Assembly (NCBI GenBank): GCA_963765295.1
Contig: CAVXVO010000005.1
Span: 1 to 64,000 of the forward strand
Reading direction: 5' to 3'
Length of the DNA: 64,000 bases
DNA from: PALSA-612 sp963765295
Lineage (GTDB): Bacteria; Actinomycetota; Thermoleophilia; Gaiellales; Gaiellaceae
Of this stretch, positions 34,801-43,592 are shown one piece after another. Every line of letters starts with the position of its first letter. The first letter of the stretch is position 1. The notes under the pieces were generated by a model that saw only the letters and a program-made list of their open reading frames with translations, made no database searches and was not told the DNA's origin. A program made the position numbers and the translations under genes.

Positions 34801-35641
34801 CACCTCGATGAAGGACTCGATCTCCTTCGCCTCGGGAATCACGATCATGGCATCCGACGGCTCCAACTACTGGTGGAACTTCGTGAACACCCCTCCGAAC
34901 GTGGATGACAGCCCCGCATCAGCGACGGCGGGCACACCGAAGCAGATCACGCTCAGCGGCCTCGATAGCGAAACGTGCGAACTGTCGTTCTCAGTTGTGA
35001 CCGGGCCTGCACACGGCACGCTCGGGCCGGTCGCGAACGCTCCTTGCACGCCTGGTGCGCCCAACCACGACACCGCGAGCGTCAACTACACAGCTACCTC
35101 CAGCTACAGCGGCCCCGACACGTTCACCTACAAAACGAACGACGGCTCGCTTGATTCGAACACCGGGACAATCACGATTACGGTCGCGCCCGGCGGAGGC
35201 GGAACGACCGTCTATCCCTCCTCAGTAACGCTGATCAAGGGCACGATCAGCTCGGGTGGCGCCGGCAACCTCGCGGCCAGGGATGGCAGCTACTTCCAGC
35301 TCGCCTCCCAGGGCAAAAAGCAGAACTGGAGCACCGAGTGGTACGGCAGCATGGTCGGCATACCGACCAACGCGAGCCAGTTGCAGATCGCCTACTCGGG
35401 TCTCAACTCGCGATCGTGTTCGCAGACGGTCTCCATTTGGAAGTGGTCGAAGAGCAAGTGGATCACCGTCGACACCCGCACGGTCGGTACGACCGAGGTC
35501 GACCTCACCGGCCTGATTCCGTCTGGTAGCGCGTCCCAATACATCAACTCGGGGACCGGCGAGGTGCGTATCGACATCCAGACAGCGTGCACGGCGGCGT
35601 TCACCACGAGCGGCGACTTGCTTAGCGTGAACTATCCCTGA
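31892..35641 (+). CDS. Large exported repeat protein (two propeller-like units, three cadherin-like domains)
   Basis: 1249 residues; GTG 31892 follows GGGAGG and gives a twin-Arg-rich leader plus hydrophobic segment at about 24-46. Two homologous units of about 370 residues (51-420 and 627-995) share AQSYAGFNAE, KPESKLWFNDGNWWAAMLSP, TKEDVLSLGSTLYI, VGVMWSDQVTGN, QADNHLNLKTFEG and DGTNYWWNF; their strand-rich repeats suggest a beta-propeller. Between and after them lie three cadherin-like Ig folds (424-522, 524-622, 998-1098) with GQDTFTYKANDGT. The end (1099-1249) is a beta domain with Cys. No anchor. Probably a matrix or adhesion protein. The protein at 48040 is a one-unit paralogue. Confidence 0.85.
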   Translation: MKLRTQRRTTRSRLPRRRSRLGAKALVSIGLVTIAATVAVSLAPASTAASQIGSTAQSYAGFNAEATGGEITGQKPESKLWFNDGNWWAAMLSPSAGGAHDIYKLVSATWTDTGVTIDSRSATKEDVLSLGSTLYILSRTGDVAPNADQLRRFTYNSGAYTLDSGFPVAVPGAGANAVTLARDGTGTLWVAFLKNKKVQVAHTTGSDTSWGAAYQIPGTTLTSSKGDIAGIISFTDATGPAVGVMWSDQVTGNFDFAVHRDGAGDTASDWSLETALLGPSQADNHLNLKTFEGRVYAVVKTSLTGPTDPELKLLVRSTSGSWSDYPVATLTEGMTRPILLIDTGARLLDVFMTPGQTHPSGVSLKQTSVDAIAFPATSTPVLRGASGEPINNVTSTKQNLTAAMGPPVVMASDGTNYWWNFGAAPPTVADVARSTGPTTPVSVTLSGSDVSACDLAFSIVGGPANGGLSSITSGACTPGSPNQDTATLTYTPNSGFSGQDTFTYKANDGTVDSNIGTVTITVSAANTPPTAVNTARDTALATPTTATLAASDPETCDLTFSIVAGPANGSLSSISDAPCTPGAPNSDVAFVNYTPNIGFTGQDTFTYKANDGTADSNVSTVTITVSSSIFGLQAQSYAGFNAEPNSSGPLTAQKPESKLWFNDGNWWAAMLSPTRQGAHDIFKRVGMTWIDTGVQIDPRASTKEDVLSLGSTLYIVSRTGDSAPASNQLRRYTYGGGTYTLDAGFPVPVPGAGAPAETLARDSTGTLWLAFLANKTVQVAHTAGSDTSWGSPFTIPGATQTSSKGDIAAIIAFTDATGPAVGVMWSDQVTGNDNFAIHRDGAPDSAWSTEIALPGPGQADNHINLKTFEGKVYAAVKTNLTNPTDPEIKLLVRSSSGSWTEYPVATVASTNTRPVVLIDPNRRQLYVFMTLGSTLPHGIAYKQTPLDAISFASPPTTIIQGGSGEAINNVTSMKDSISFASGITIMASDGSNYWWNFVNTPPNVDDSPASATAGTPKQITLSGLDSETCELSFSVVTGPAHGTLGPVANAPCTPGAPNHDTASVNYTATSSYSGPDTFTYKTNDGSLDSNTGTITITVAPGGGGTTVYPSSVTLIKGTISSGGAGNLAARDGSYFQLASQGKKQNWSTEWYGSMVGIPTNASQLQIAYSGLNSRSCSQTVSIWKWSKSKWITVDTRTVGTTEVDLTGLIPSGSASQYINSGTGEVRIDIQTACTAAFTTSGDLLSVNYP

Positions 35642-35656
35642 GCCGGCCTTCGCACC

Positions 35657-35697
35657 GAGCCCGCGCGCCCTTCCTTGACTCCGGGGCGCGCGGGCTC
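35657..35697 (+). terminator. 14-bp perfect hairpin after the large exported protein
   Basis: GAGCCCGCGCGCCC (35657-35670) and GGGCGCGCGGGCTC (35684-35697) with a 13-base loop, 16 bases after the stop at 35641. Confidence 0.8.
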
Positions 35698-35863
35698 AGC
35701 GAACGAGGTTGATCTGCACGTGACCGGGTCCTCGGCGCTCTGCGTCAGGGCCGTCACCGGCCACGTACCAACCAACGAGGCTCGTTATTCGATCGCCCGA
35801 AGCGACCGGCGGGCGTTCTGCATGTCTGCCTGGCCGCTGAAGGCCGTTTCCCGGTTCGTCCAC

Positions 35864-37429
35864 TCATGTATGGAAGAACTGGGTTCTGCTCGTGCCGGTG
35901 CCGTGCGCCGTCGTCGCGCTCCAGAAGTACTGGCCGGAGTGCATGGCTGGGACGATGGCTGTGATTGTGGTTGGCGAGGCGACGACGAAGGAGGCAGAAG
36001 TGGTACCGAGTTTGACCGATGTCGTACCGGTGAAATTCGTCCCGTGGATCACGACCTTGGTCCCGGTGCCGCCGAAAGTAGGCGCGAAGCTCGTGATCGT
36101 CGGTGCTCCGGCGCTCGTTGTGACGGTGAACGGGCTCGAGCTCGTGCCTGTCCCGTGGGCGTTCGCGACCGAGATCAACCCTGTGGTCGCAGAAGGAGGC
36201 ACTGCAGCAGTGATCTGTGCCGTCGACTTGACGGTGTACATCGCTGCCGTCCCGTTGAATCGTACGGAGGTGACACCGGTGAAGTTGGTGCCGTTGATCG
36301 TGACAGTCGTTCCCACCGGCCCGCTCGTCGGGATGAACCCGGTCACCGTTGGCGCCTGTCCGCCGCCTCCGGTAGACCCAAAGAACGCGCTGAACATGCT
36401 GTTGGTGGTGCTGTCGCCAGCATGGGCGAGGTGGGGGAGGGCGAGCATGTCTTCGGTCGTGCGGAGGAGCGAGTAGTGGGTGTACAGAGTGGCGGACACC
36501 GTTCCGGGTTTGGTGTACGGGCTGACGACGAGCATCGGCACGTCGCAGGAAGTGTCGGTCAGCTTGACGGTGCAGTCTTCGCCATTGCTTCCGCCTGCGC
36601 CCTCGTCCCAGGTGATGAACAGCGCCGTATTGCCGGATTGGTAGGCGGAGGTTGCCGTGATCATGGGCAACCAGGTGCTTAGCCAGGTGTCGCCGGTCGT
36701 GATCGAGCAGCCGCCGTTGTTGCACTCGTTCGGGATCACGAACGCGAAGCCGGGAAGCGTGTTGTTCTTCAGGTCACTGAACAGGTTTCCTGACGTTGTG
36801 GTGCCAAGCGGGACGTCCCAGCTCGGACAGCGAGCGGCGGCATCGTAGTAATAGAGCGCGGCGTTGTGCGCTGTCTCGTAAAGGCTGTTGCCGGAGGCCG
36901 AGCAGTTGCCACCCATGCTCTCCGCGTAACTCCGCCAGGTCTTTCCCGTCGACGCGAGCTGGCCGAACAGACTCGGAGCGGCCTGTGGACATTTGGCCGG
37001 TGCACAGTTTCCGCTGATCCCCTGCGTGTCCCCCGAGGTCGCTCCGATGTAGTTCGGCAGCGAAGGGTGCGAGAGGTTGTGGAAGTTCGACGCGAGCCCA
37101 CAGTCGGGGACGAGCGTCCCGTTGACGTACGGGGACTTCTGGGCGGCACTCGATCCGGGCGCGCCGATGATCTGACCGTAGGAATGGTTCTCCAACCAGA
37201 TCCAGATGACGTGCGCGAAGGTCGCGGGAGGGGTGCCACCGCCTCCGCACAGCGCGGGGCTAGCCTGGCCGGCGTTTCCGAGCGCCGGCCTCGCCGCGCC
37301 AACGCCGTTAGACGCGGAAAGCACTCCCGCCGCCAGCATCGTGCCGAGGACGAGGACACCGAACTTCGTCGTTCGTGCCAGACGAACAGATACCCGCTGC
37401 ACTAACGCTGGTCCGTCTCGGTCAAGCAT
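35864..37429 (-). CDS. Exported PF04185-type phosphoesterase with two IPT/TIG domains
   Basis: 521 residues from ATG 37429, the only start placed sensibly before the signal segment (TKFGVLVLGTMLAAGVLSAS). Catalytic domain about 55-340: HVIWIWLENHSYGQIIGAPG, SHPSLPNYIGATSGDTQG, WRSYAESMGGNC, FVIPNECNNGGCSI, ALFITWDEGAGG and HYSLLRTTEDMLALP, very close to the enzyme at 5378. Two IPT/TIG folds follow (VTGFIPTSGPVGTTVTINGT and ITSFAPTFGGTGTKVVIHGT), as in the protein at 3960. Expected to act on extracellular phosphoesters, with the IPT modules giving length or binding. Confidence 0.9.
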   Translation of the reverse strand: MLDRDGPALVQRVSVRLARTTKFGVLVLGTMLAAGVLSASNGVGAARPALGNAGQASPALCGGGGTPPATFAHVIWIWLENHSYGQIIGAPGSSAAQKSPYVNGTLVPDCGLASNFHNLSHPSLPNYIGATSGDTQGISGNCAPAKCPQAAPSLFGQLASTGKTWRSYAESMGGNCSASGNSLYETAHNAALYYYDAAARCPSWDVPLGTTTSGNLFSDLKNNTLPGFAFVIPNECNNGGCSITTGDTWLSTWLPMITATSAYQSGNTALFITWDEGAGGSNGEDCTVKLTDTSCDVPMLVVSPYTKPGTVSATLYTHYSLLRTTEDMLALPHLAHAGDSTTNSMFSAFFGSTGGGGQAPTVTGFIPTSGPVGTTVTINGTNFTGVTSVRFNGTAAMYTVKSTAQITAAVPPSATTGLISVANAHGTGTSSSPFTVTTSAGAPTITSFAPTFGGTGTKVVIHGTNFTGTTSVKLGTTSASFVVASPTTITAIVPAMHSGQYFWSATTAHGTGTSRTQFFHT

Positions 37430-37790
37430 GGGTCGACCCCCAAACGTCGCGTGCCAGATGCCGGTCAGGCTAGCCGCTGCTCCCTCGCAGCAACATGTGC
37501 ACGCTCGCGAACCTCGACTCTTCGCTTCAAGACCTGGACGTTCGTTGGGGTGGCCGCAAGCCGTTCCGCTAGCCGGCAAGAATGGCACCCTGTCTCGCGT
37601 CGCATGTCGCCGCGCAGGAGGACCGACACCCAATTTCTTGTCTTCGGGTCAGGACTGTTACAGCCGTTTGGATGGGGGACGCTCGAACCGGAGCCTGGAG
37701 GATTACCCGTGCGGGGACACCTCGGTTGCCTTTTGCCGGACTGCGGCCGCCCGCGAAGTCAAGCAACACCGACCCAAGGGAGGAACGCCC

Positions 37791-38225
37791 TTGACACGTG
37801 CACCCTTCCTCCTCTTCGTCCTGCTCCTGTTCACCTTCTTGCCTAGTGCCGCGTTGGCGGCCAGTTCGGGAAGCGGGGTGACGTTCAAGGTGCCTTTGCG
37901 AGGGACGTATGTGGTGCCGCGCGGCGCTCGCGCAGGAACCGGATTCGTCGTCGTCAAGATGCATCCCGGGAAATCGCGGATCTGTTGGAAGTTCTCGGGG
38001 CTGGCACGGATTGGCAAGCCCATCGCCGCCTCGATCCACCAGGCACCGAAAGGGAAGCCAGGACCGGTGGTCGAGCCGCTTGGCAAGACCTTTAAGGTAA
38101 GCGGTTGCACGAAGGCGTCCAAGAGTTTGATGGCAGCAATCGCTAAGCGACCGGCCCTGTATTACGTGTTGGTGAGCACCAGCGATCTCCCGATCGGAGC
38201 CATCCGAGGGCAGCTGTCCAAGTAA
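37791..38225 (+). CDS. Exported CHRD-domain protein
   Basis: 144 residues; TTG 37791 follows GGGAGG with good spacing. Signal peptide (FLLFVLLLFTFLPSAALA) then one CHRD domain (VTFKVPLRGTYVVP, TGFVVVKMHPGKSRICWKFS, IAASIHQAPKGKPGPVVEPL, IGAIRGQLSK). CHRD domains occur in animal chordin and in many bacterial exported proteins and form Ig-like sandwiches; the bacterial function is unclear. It has two Cys that could pair. Stands alone on the plus strand. Confidence 0.88.
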   Translation: MTRAPFLLFVLLLFTFLPSAALAASSGSGVTFKVPLRGTYVVPRGARAGTGFVVVKMHPGKSRICWKFSGLARIGKPIAASIHQAPKGKPGPVVEPLGKTFKVSGCTKASKSLMAAIAKRPALYYVLVSTSDLPIGAIRGQLSK

Positions 38226-39036
38226 CGCAATTGGGTGGGCAAGCACGTTTGTCGCGGTCGGGCCGTCTTTGTGCCGCGCGCAAGCGTCCGAAAAGGGCGC
38301 TCGAGCTGTCGCTACACCGCGAGCCAGCGGTGCGAGGTACGCGGGAGCTTGGTTGCTTTCGAAGCGGCTGAGGCGCTGGCGCTCTTGGGGCGACCAAGTG
38401 GAGCTTGTCCTCGAGGGTATGAACGGCGCGTGTTTGCGACAGGCACAGCCCGCCCGACCTGGATGATCTCCCTGGGTCGAGGAGGTGAACGGGCTCGACT
38501 GTTACTGGGAACGCCGAGCCCTACTCGCTCCGTCGTGTGACTACAGAGCCCGGACCCGGCGGCGCGTCTGCGGCAGAGAGGTAGGAGAGGGCTGCGACTC
38601 TGCGGCTCGCCCAAGCTTGGCGCCACCGGATCCGGCCAGGCACCGAGCATACGGCGTGGCGGACGCCCGGTTGGTCGAGTCTTCACACTCGTCCGGGGGG
38701 CACCTCCCTGTGCAAACGACTCGGCGACAGCCCACTCGGCAGATAGCAGAGGGGCCTCGGTATCTAATTGCGTGGAGCGCCGGGCGTCAGAAGCCCCGCC
38801 GCCTCGGCTCTAGCTGTTTCGGACAGCCGGCGTGGAGCGCTGCTAGCGGCTACGGTCGCCGCCTGCTCGCTGTCGGTATCCCGGACCTGCGGCTTGACCT
38901 CCTGCGACGACGAGCCGATCGTCTACCGCGCTGAGTGCTGGGAGGTGACGTTCCGCGACGCTGAGGAAGCGTCAGTCGACTAACCAAACATTCGCCGCCG
39001 TCACTCGCTTCGACCATGGCCCAGTGCGTCCTCTTG
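38226..39036. other. Long intergenic region, no gene accepted
   Basis: 811 bases. Several frames are open on both strands (38235-38540, 38485-38934, 38312-38686), but their translations are Arg/Ser/Ala-rich with no motif, and none has a good ribosome site. No hairpin or repeat of note. Confidence 0.45.
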
Positions 39037-39735
39037 CTACGAGTTGACGATGAAACTTGCTTCGTCGAGCGAGCCCACGTAACGGTGCTTTAGCTTGATG
39101 CCTTTGAGCTTCGCTGCGAGTGTGAGCGGTGCGGTGTTCGAAATAGAGCCGACGGTCCCGACTTTCGTGAACGTTTGCCCGTCGATCGTTAGCGTGATCT
39201 GGCTCGCGGATTTCGAGCAGTCAATCGTGTGCCAGGCACCGTCGGCGAGGTTTGGCCCACCCACGATCCGGCTCGACCCGGCCGAGCCGGCGAACAAACA
39301 ACGAGCCTGGGCGCTTGTGTGGTGCTGTCTTGCGACCGCCTCGAGTTTGAAGAAGCCTCCCTTGCTCGACCTGAAACCTTTGCGGAAGAGGTCGTAGCCG
39401 CTCTTCGGAACGGTGGCGAAGCGCACCGACAGTCGGAACGTGAAGCCGGCTGCGCCGGGATTCAGGCTCGGACTGTTTGGTACCGTCACGAGTGAATCGA
39501 CGCCTTGAGCGGCGTATGCTTTCCCGTTCAACCCTGGAACACCGAAGCCGAGATGGGAAGCGGTGCCGTTGTTTCGGCCGACGCTGTCGTGCATCGTGGT
39601 TCCGGAGGTCTCGTTCATATGCCACATGCTGACGGTGCGCGCGACGGTCGGCGTCGAAGTTGCTGAAGACGCGCACACGCCCGCTGCGGTGAGAGCTGCA
39701 AGGACGCAGACGACTGGTTGACGGATGTGTCTCAT
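39037..39735 (-). CDS. Exported LamG/concanavalin-like protein, copy B
   Basis: 232 residues: signal peptide (VVCVLAALTAAGVCASSATS) and one LamG-like domain (VSMWHMNETSGTTMHDSV, SLVTVPNSPSLNPGAAGFTF, GYDLFRKGF, ADGAWHTIDCSKSASQITLT, GSLDEASFIVNS). It aligns throughout with the gene at 27530 but is clearly diverged in DNA, unlike the beta-helix pair. Likely a secreted carbohydrate-binding or structural domain. Confidence 0.85.
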   Translation of the reverse strand: MRHIRQPVVCVLAALTAAGVCASSATSTPTVARTVSMWHMNETSGTTMHDSVGRNNGTASHLGFGVPGLNGKAYAAQGVDSLVTVPNSPSLNPGAAGFTFRLSVRFATVPKSGYDLFRKGFRSSKGGFFKLEAVARQHHTSAQARCLFAGSAGSSRIVGGPNLADGAWHTIDCSKSASQITLTIDGQTFTKVGTVGSISNTAPLTLAAKLKGIKLKHRYVGSLDEASFIVNS

Positions 39736-39843
39736 GGTCCCGATCCTAGGAATCCGCTGAGGAAGCGGCCCTAGTCGAAGAACCAGTTGATACGTGGCCT
39801 AGCGCCAGTGCAGGAAAACCTTCCCCTGAGCAGGGAATCGTGC

Positions 39844-40947
39844 CTAGCGGAACGCGATCAGCAACGTCGTTGTTGCCCCGTTGCTGTCGGTTGCTGTGAC
39901 GCGAACGGTGTGGGCGACGCCTGTCTGCAGTGAACTGAGGGGCATGCGGAGGACGAGCGGGACGGGTTTCCCTTTCGCCGCCGGCCCGATGATCGTCGTG
40001 TGCACGCGCCCTGATATTGACGTGCCGACACTGCTTGCCTTCAGGAGCGGAAGCAACGTCTTGCTCGTAGAGGGAGCCGATCCCGAGACGGCCGAGACTC
40101 GCAGCACAACCTGCCGATCGACCTGCAAGGAGGTTTGTACGACGCCAACCGTTGCCAGTCGATGCACGCTAAGCGGAAGTTGTGGCTGTTGGCCCGCTAT
40201 GGACGCGAGCTTGAGCGAGGGCGCGCCTTTCGGGCCTTTCGCGCCCGGGGAGGGCGATCCGCCCGGGCTTGAGGACGCAAACGGGACGACCGAATTTGCT
40301 TGCCAGATCGGGCTGACGGCCGATGTCTTTGAGATGCGCGCCGCAGAGAGATGTCCTGCCACGATCGTGGAGCCGCGGACACCCGATCGCACCGACGTTC
40401 CGATCCGGACGGTGATCCCACCTCCCTGCAAGTAACAATCGCTGCAGATGACATCGGTCGGGCTCTCTTGGCTCGTCGTCCCTCGGTTGACGAAGAAGGC
40501 CGAGTTGTTCGAGCTCTGGCATTCGTCGTCAAGCCCCATGAAGGTCACACGTTGACCGCCCATCACCTGAATTCCGTCCTGGTGCTTGCCGGGATCGTGA
40601 GCGAGACACCGAATCGAGCCTCCGCCAATCGTGATGTCGTGTGCGCCCCAGCCGACCTTGATCCCGTCCCCTCGGTATTGCACGATGGTGATCTTTCCGA
40701 TCGTCCCGGTGCAGCCATGACTGAGATGGACGGCGTCGTCGTTGCCAACGCCCCGAGTCGAGAGCTGGCCGGCAGCCTGGTTCATGGTGATCGTGACCGA
40801 TTCGAGGTTGACCGCGCCCTGGCACGTCCAGCCCCTATTGACCTGGTTGATCGAGCCGGTGAGCACGCGTGGCGCGGAGTACGCTCCGCTCGAATTGGTA
40901 CTTGCGACCGCGGCCACCGCCGTGAGCAGCACAACTGTGCAGAGCAT
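39844..40947 (-). CDS. Exported beta-helix protein with long C-terminal extension
   Basis: 367 residues; signal peptide at the start (LCTVVLLTAVAAVAS). The first 200 residues are a parallel beta-helix homologous to the two copies at 28792 and 30878 (TWRC/GWTC, CTGTIGKITIVQYRGDGIKV, GKHQDGIQVMGG, QSSNNSAFF), but only moderately similar. A Pro/Gly/Ser/Lys linker (SPGGSPSPGAKGPKGAP) leads to a C-terminal Ig-like beta domain ending in TVRVTATDSNGATTTLLIAF. The extension may be a cell-surface attachment or binding module. Confidence 0.82.
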   Translation of the reverse strand: MLCTVVLLTAVAAVASTNSSGAYSAPRVLTGSINQVNRGWTCQGAVNLESVTITMNQAAGQLSTRGVGNDDAVHLSHGCTGTIGKITIVQYRGDGIKVGWGAHDITIGGGSIRCLAHDPGKHQDGIQVMGGQRVTFMGLDDECQSSNNSAFFVNRGTTSQESPTDVICSDCYLQGGGITVRIGTSVRSGVRGSTIVAGHLSAARISKTSAVSPIWQANSVVPFASSSPGGSPSPGAKGPKGAPSLKLASIAGQQPQLPLSVHRLATVGVVQTSLQVDRQVVLRVSAVSGSAPSTSKTLLPLLKASSVGTSISGRVHTTIIGPAAKGKPVPLVLRMPLSSLQTGVAHTVRVTATDSNGATTTLLIAFR

Positions 40948-41102
40948 AAGACTCCGCAGCTTGCGTGCTACATAGTGATCGAACTGGGCGATACATCGAT
41001 GATAGTCACGTCTCGCGGTTGCAATCCTCTAGGCGCTCCAAGACTGGCCGAACGTCCAGTTCGACGCCCCGGCGCGGACGACAGAGTCTGATTGGAGACG
41101 CG

Positions 41103-42164
41103 GTGCGAGCCTATCTGCATTACTCGCACACCCTCGATCCAGCCCGGTGGACGCGGGAATACGAGCAAGGTCTGCTGCCAGACAAGCTTCCTTACGGCCT
41201 CGACCGCATCGCCGAGTTTGGCGTAGAGGTGACGTTGCGCAGCCGTCCTCAAACGGGCGCGCTCCGGGGCGTTGGGCAACGCGGCACCAGATTGCTGACA
41301 GGAGGCCTCGAGTTACCCGACCTCGTACGGAATAGAGAGGAGCGTCGGGCGGCGGATGTCGTACTGTGCTGGGACGAGCGGGCCGGAGCATACGCGGCAG
41401 CTCGGAGCCATCTGCCGGGCGAACCGCCGGTCGCGACCGGTGTGGTCTGGCTGACTGATCTCGAGCACGCAGGCGTCGGCCGCCGATGGCCCGCCGTTCG
41501 CGGGCTCGCGTCAGCCGCCTGCCTTTACGTCAACGCAGCGGCGCAGCTCGACGTGCTGGAACGGTGGGGGGTACCGCCCGAGCGACGGCATTTCATCCAC
41601 ATGGCTGTGGACGCGGACTTTTGGGGAGCGGAACGGTTCGAGCCGGAACCTGACCTCGTGGTCGGGGCCGGCAACGACCGGCACCGTGATCATCCGCTGC
41701 TCGTCGAGGCCGTTCGCGGACTTCGAGAACGTCGCCCTGCTGCTCGAATCGAGCTCGCCACTCACCATCCCGTTGATGTACCGGAGGGTCTTGGGATCCG
41801 GCACCCGCGCCTCGACCACCGAGAGATGCGACAGCTGTACGGACGTGGATCAGTCGTCGCCCTCGCTGTGCAGCCGAACCTTCACCTGTCTGGGCTGACC
41901 GTCGTGCTCGAAGCTATGGCTGCAGGACGCCCCGTCGTCGTCACCGAGATGCCCGGCATCTCCGATTACGTCGTGCACGGTGAGACCGGCCTCTTGGTTC
42001 AGCGTGACCCAAATGCCATCGCCGATGCGCTCGAAGCGGTGCTTTCAGATCCGGACAGGGCGGCCGAAATGGGTCGTTCGGGCCGGGCACGACTCGAGGC
42101 CCGCTTCACGACACGGCACCTGGCCGAGGGCCTGGCTGGGCTCCTTAGATCCGTAGGAAAGTAG
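41103..42164 (+). CDS. GT4 family glycosyltransferase
   Basis: 353 residues; GTG 41103 follows GGAGA by 5 bases. GT-B fold: N-domain VRAYLHYSHTLDPARW and DVVLCWDERAGAYAA; C-domain LVVGAGNDRHRDHPLLVEAV, LHLSGLTVVLEAMAAGRPVV and VVTEMPGISDYVVHGETGLL, the nucleotide-sugar pocket of family 4. Likely decorates exopolysaccharide. First of a plus-strand pair with the nucleotidyltransferase-kinase gene 60 bases downstream. Confidence 0.88.
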   Translation: MRAYLHYSHTLDPARWTREYEQGLLPDKLPYGLDRIAEFGVEVTLRSRPQTGALRGVGQRGTRLLTGGLELPDLVRNREERRAADVVLCWDERAGAYAAARSHLPGEPPVATGVVWLTDLEHAGVGRRWPAVRGLASAACLYVNAAAQLDVLERWGVPPERRHFIHMAVDADFWGAERFEPEPDLVVGAGNDRHRDHPLLVEAVRGLRERRPAARIELATHHPVDVPEGLGIRHPRLDHREMRQLYGRGSVVALAVQPNLHLSGLTVVLEAMAAGRPVVVTEMPGISDYVVHGETGLLVQRDPNAIADALEAVLSDPDRAAEMGRSGRARLEARFTTRHLAEGLAGLLRSVGK

Positions 42165-42224
42165 GGCTGCTCCCCAATCAGGGAGGCGGTCTCTAAACGG
42201 AGGGTTTGAACGACACTGACCTCA

Positions 42225-43592
42225 GTGAACGTCGCTACAACAAACCGACAGGCAGCTCCCATTCTCGGAACACTGCTTGCGCAGGCGTTCGCTCGACTGG
42301 ATGAGGCGGGTGTCGACTGGTGCGTGCTGCGGGGAGAGCGTTCGATGCTCCGGCCCGACAACGACATCGATCTGCTCGTTGCTCCGGGAGATGCGGACCG
42401 CCTGGAAGACGTGCTCGGATCGGCCGGCTTCGCGCGGATGCCGATGCGGAGCAGGCACCGCCGCTACGTCGGCTACAACGTAGAAGACGACTCCTGGCTC
42501 GTACTCGACGTCGTTCATGACCTCGTATTCGGGCCGGGTGCAGGCATTCGCGTGGACGCTGTCGAGGGAGCACTGTCTGGCTGTGTCCGTCAGGGGCCTG
42601 TTCGGCTGCTTTCACCGCCAGACCGCTTTTGGGCGCTGCTGCTTCATCAGGCGCTCGATCGAAGCGATCTACCTGATCAAGTACGGGACGAACTTGGCTC
42701 GGCGGCTGGGTCTGTCGGGACGTCTGGAGCAATCGCGCGAAGCGTCGATCTCTCATGCCGGGATTCTCTGAGTACTGTGCGGTTGCTCGAGCTCGCTCAG
42801 GCGAGCCGTTGGGACGAGCTTCGGAGCGCCCTGCAGCCCCTCGTTCGTTCCAGGCCATGGTGGCAGCGGATCTGGAAGTCGGCTTCCCGGCCGCTCGCAC
42901 GGGTCGCGGTCCTCAGCCAGCGTCGCGGGATGACCGTTGCGATTCTCGGTCCGGACGGCGCCGGCAAATCCTCACTCGCGGCCGGTCTGCTTGAACACTT
43001 CATCCTGCCTACGCGAATCATCTACATGGGCATGCAGGCCGGGAGTTCGATCCCTGGAAAGACGTGGGAGGCCCCAGAGGGCTACCGTCGCGGCCGAAGG
43101 CGTATTCATCGCCGGCTCGTCCGTCAGAGCGTGCGCTTAGCCCGCTTCACGAGGAGGTCACTTCTTGCCCGCGTGTACAAGGCCCGCGGGAGACTCGTTG
43201 TTTTCGATCGGTTCGCCTTCGATGCCGAAGTGAATTGGGAGAAGACGACGGGAGTCGGTGCGAGAGTCCGCCTGTGGCTGCTCCGCCGCGCCGCTGGACG
43301 CCCCGACGCAGTCGTGCTTCTCGACGTGCCCGGTGAAACACTGTTCGAGCGGAAGGGCGAGCATGACGTCGAGTTGCTCGAGAAGCGGCGACAGCGTTAC
43401 CTTGCCCTCGCGGAACGTCTCGGCGGTGTAATCGTCGTCGACGCGACTCCGAGCGCAGAGGAGGTGCGCCGCCGCGTGACTTCGCTGCTTTGGCGATGCT
43501 ATGCGGCTCGGCCCGGCCGCCATTGGGCTGGCGTCGGCGGAGAGGAGAGGCCGAGGGTTGTCCCGAGCGCTGCAGCGCGCCCTCGGAAGTGA
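42225..43592 (+). CDS. Nucleotidyltransferase-like / thymidylate-kinase-like fusion
   Basis: 455 residues with two parts. Residues about 15-150 look like a minimal nucleotidyltransferase fold (WCVLRGERSMLRPDNDIDLL, with the DxD pair in DNDID). Residues about 230-430 are a P-loop kinase of the thymidylate-kinase type: MTVAILGPDGAGKSSLAAGL (Walker A), RGRLVVFDRFAFDAEV (DR motif) and DAVVLLDVPGETLFERKGEH (LID-type region). Such fusions are seen beside polysaccharide genes and may phosphorylate a sugar or lipid rather than dTMP; that is inference. The 3' end overlaps the convergent GT2 gene by 94 bases, so one of the two C-termini may be shorter. Confidence 0.8.
   Translation: MNVATTNRQAAPILGTLLAQAFARLDEAGVDWCVLRGERSMLRPDNDIDLLVAPGDADRLEDVLGSAGFARMPMRSRHRRYVGYNVEDDSWLVLDVVHDLVFGPGAGIRVDAVEGALSGCVRQGPVRLLSPPDRFWALLLHQALDRSDLPDQVRDELGSAAGSVGTSGAIARSVDLSCRDSLSTVRLLELAQASRWDELRSALQPLVRSRPWWQRIWKSASRPLARVAVLSQRRGMTVAILGPDGAGKSSLAAGLLEHFILPTRIIYMGMQAGSSIPGKTWEAPEGYRRGRRRIHRRLVRQSVRLARFTRRSLLARVYKARGRLVVFDRFAFDAEVNWEKTTGVGARVRLWLLRRAAGRPDAVVLLDVPGETLFERKGEHDVELLEKRRQRYLALAERLGGVIVVDATPSAEEVRRRVTSLLWRCYAARPGRHWAGVGGEERPRVVPSAAARPRK

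Noticed and set aside
38235..38934. Several long open frames on both strands
   Set aside because: High GC makes random open frames common; the translations are Arg/Ser/Ala-rich with no start signals.
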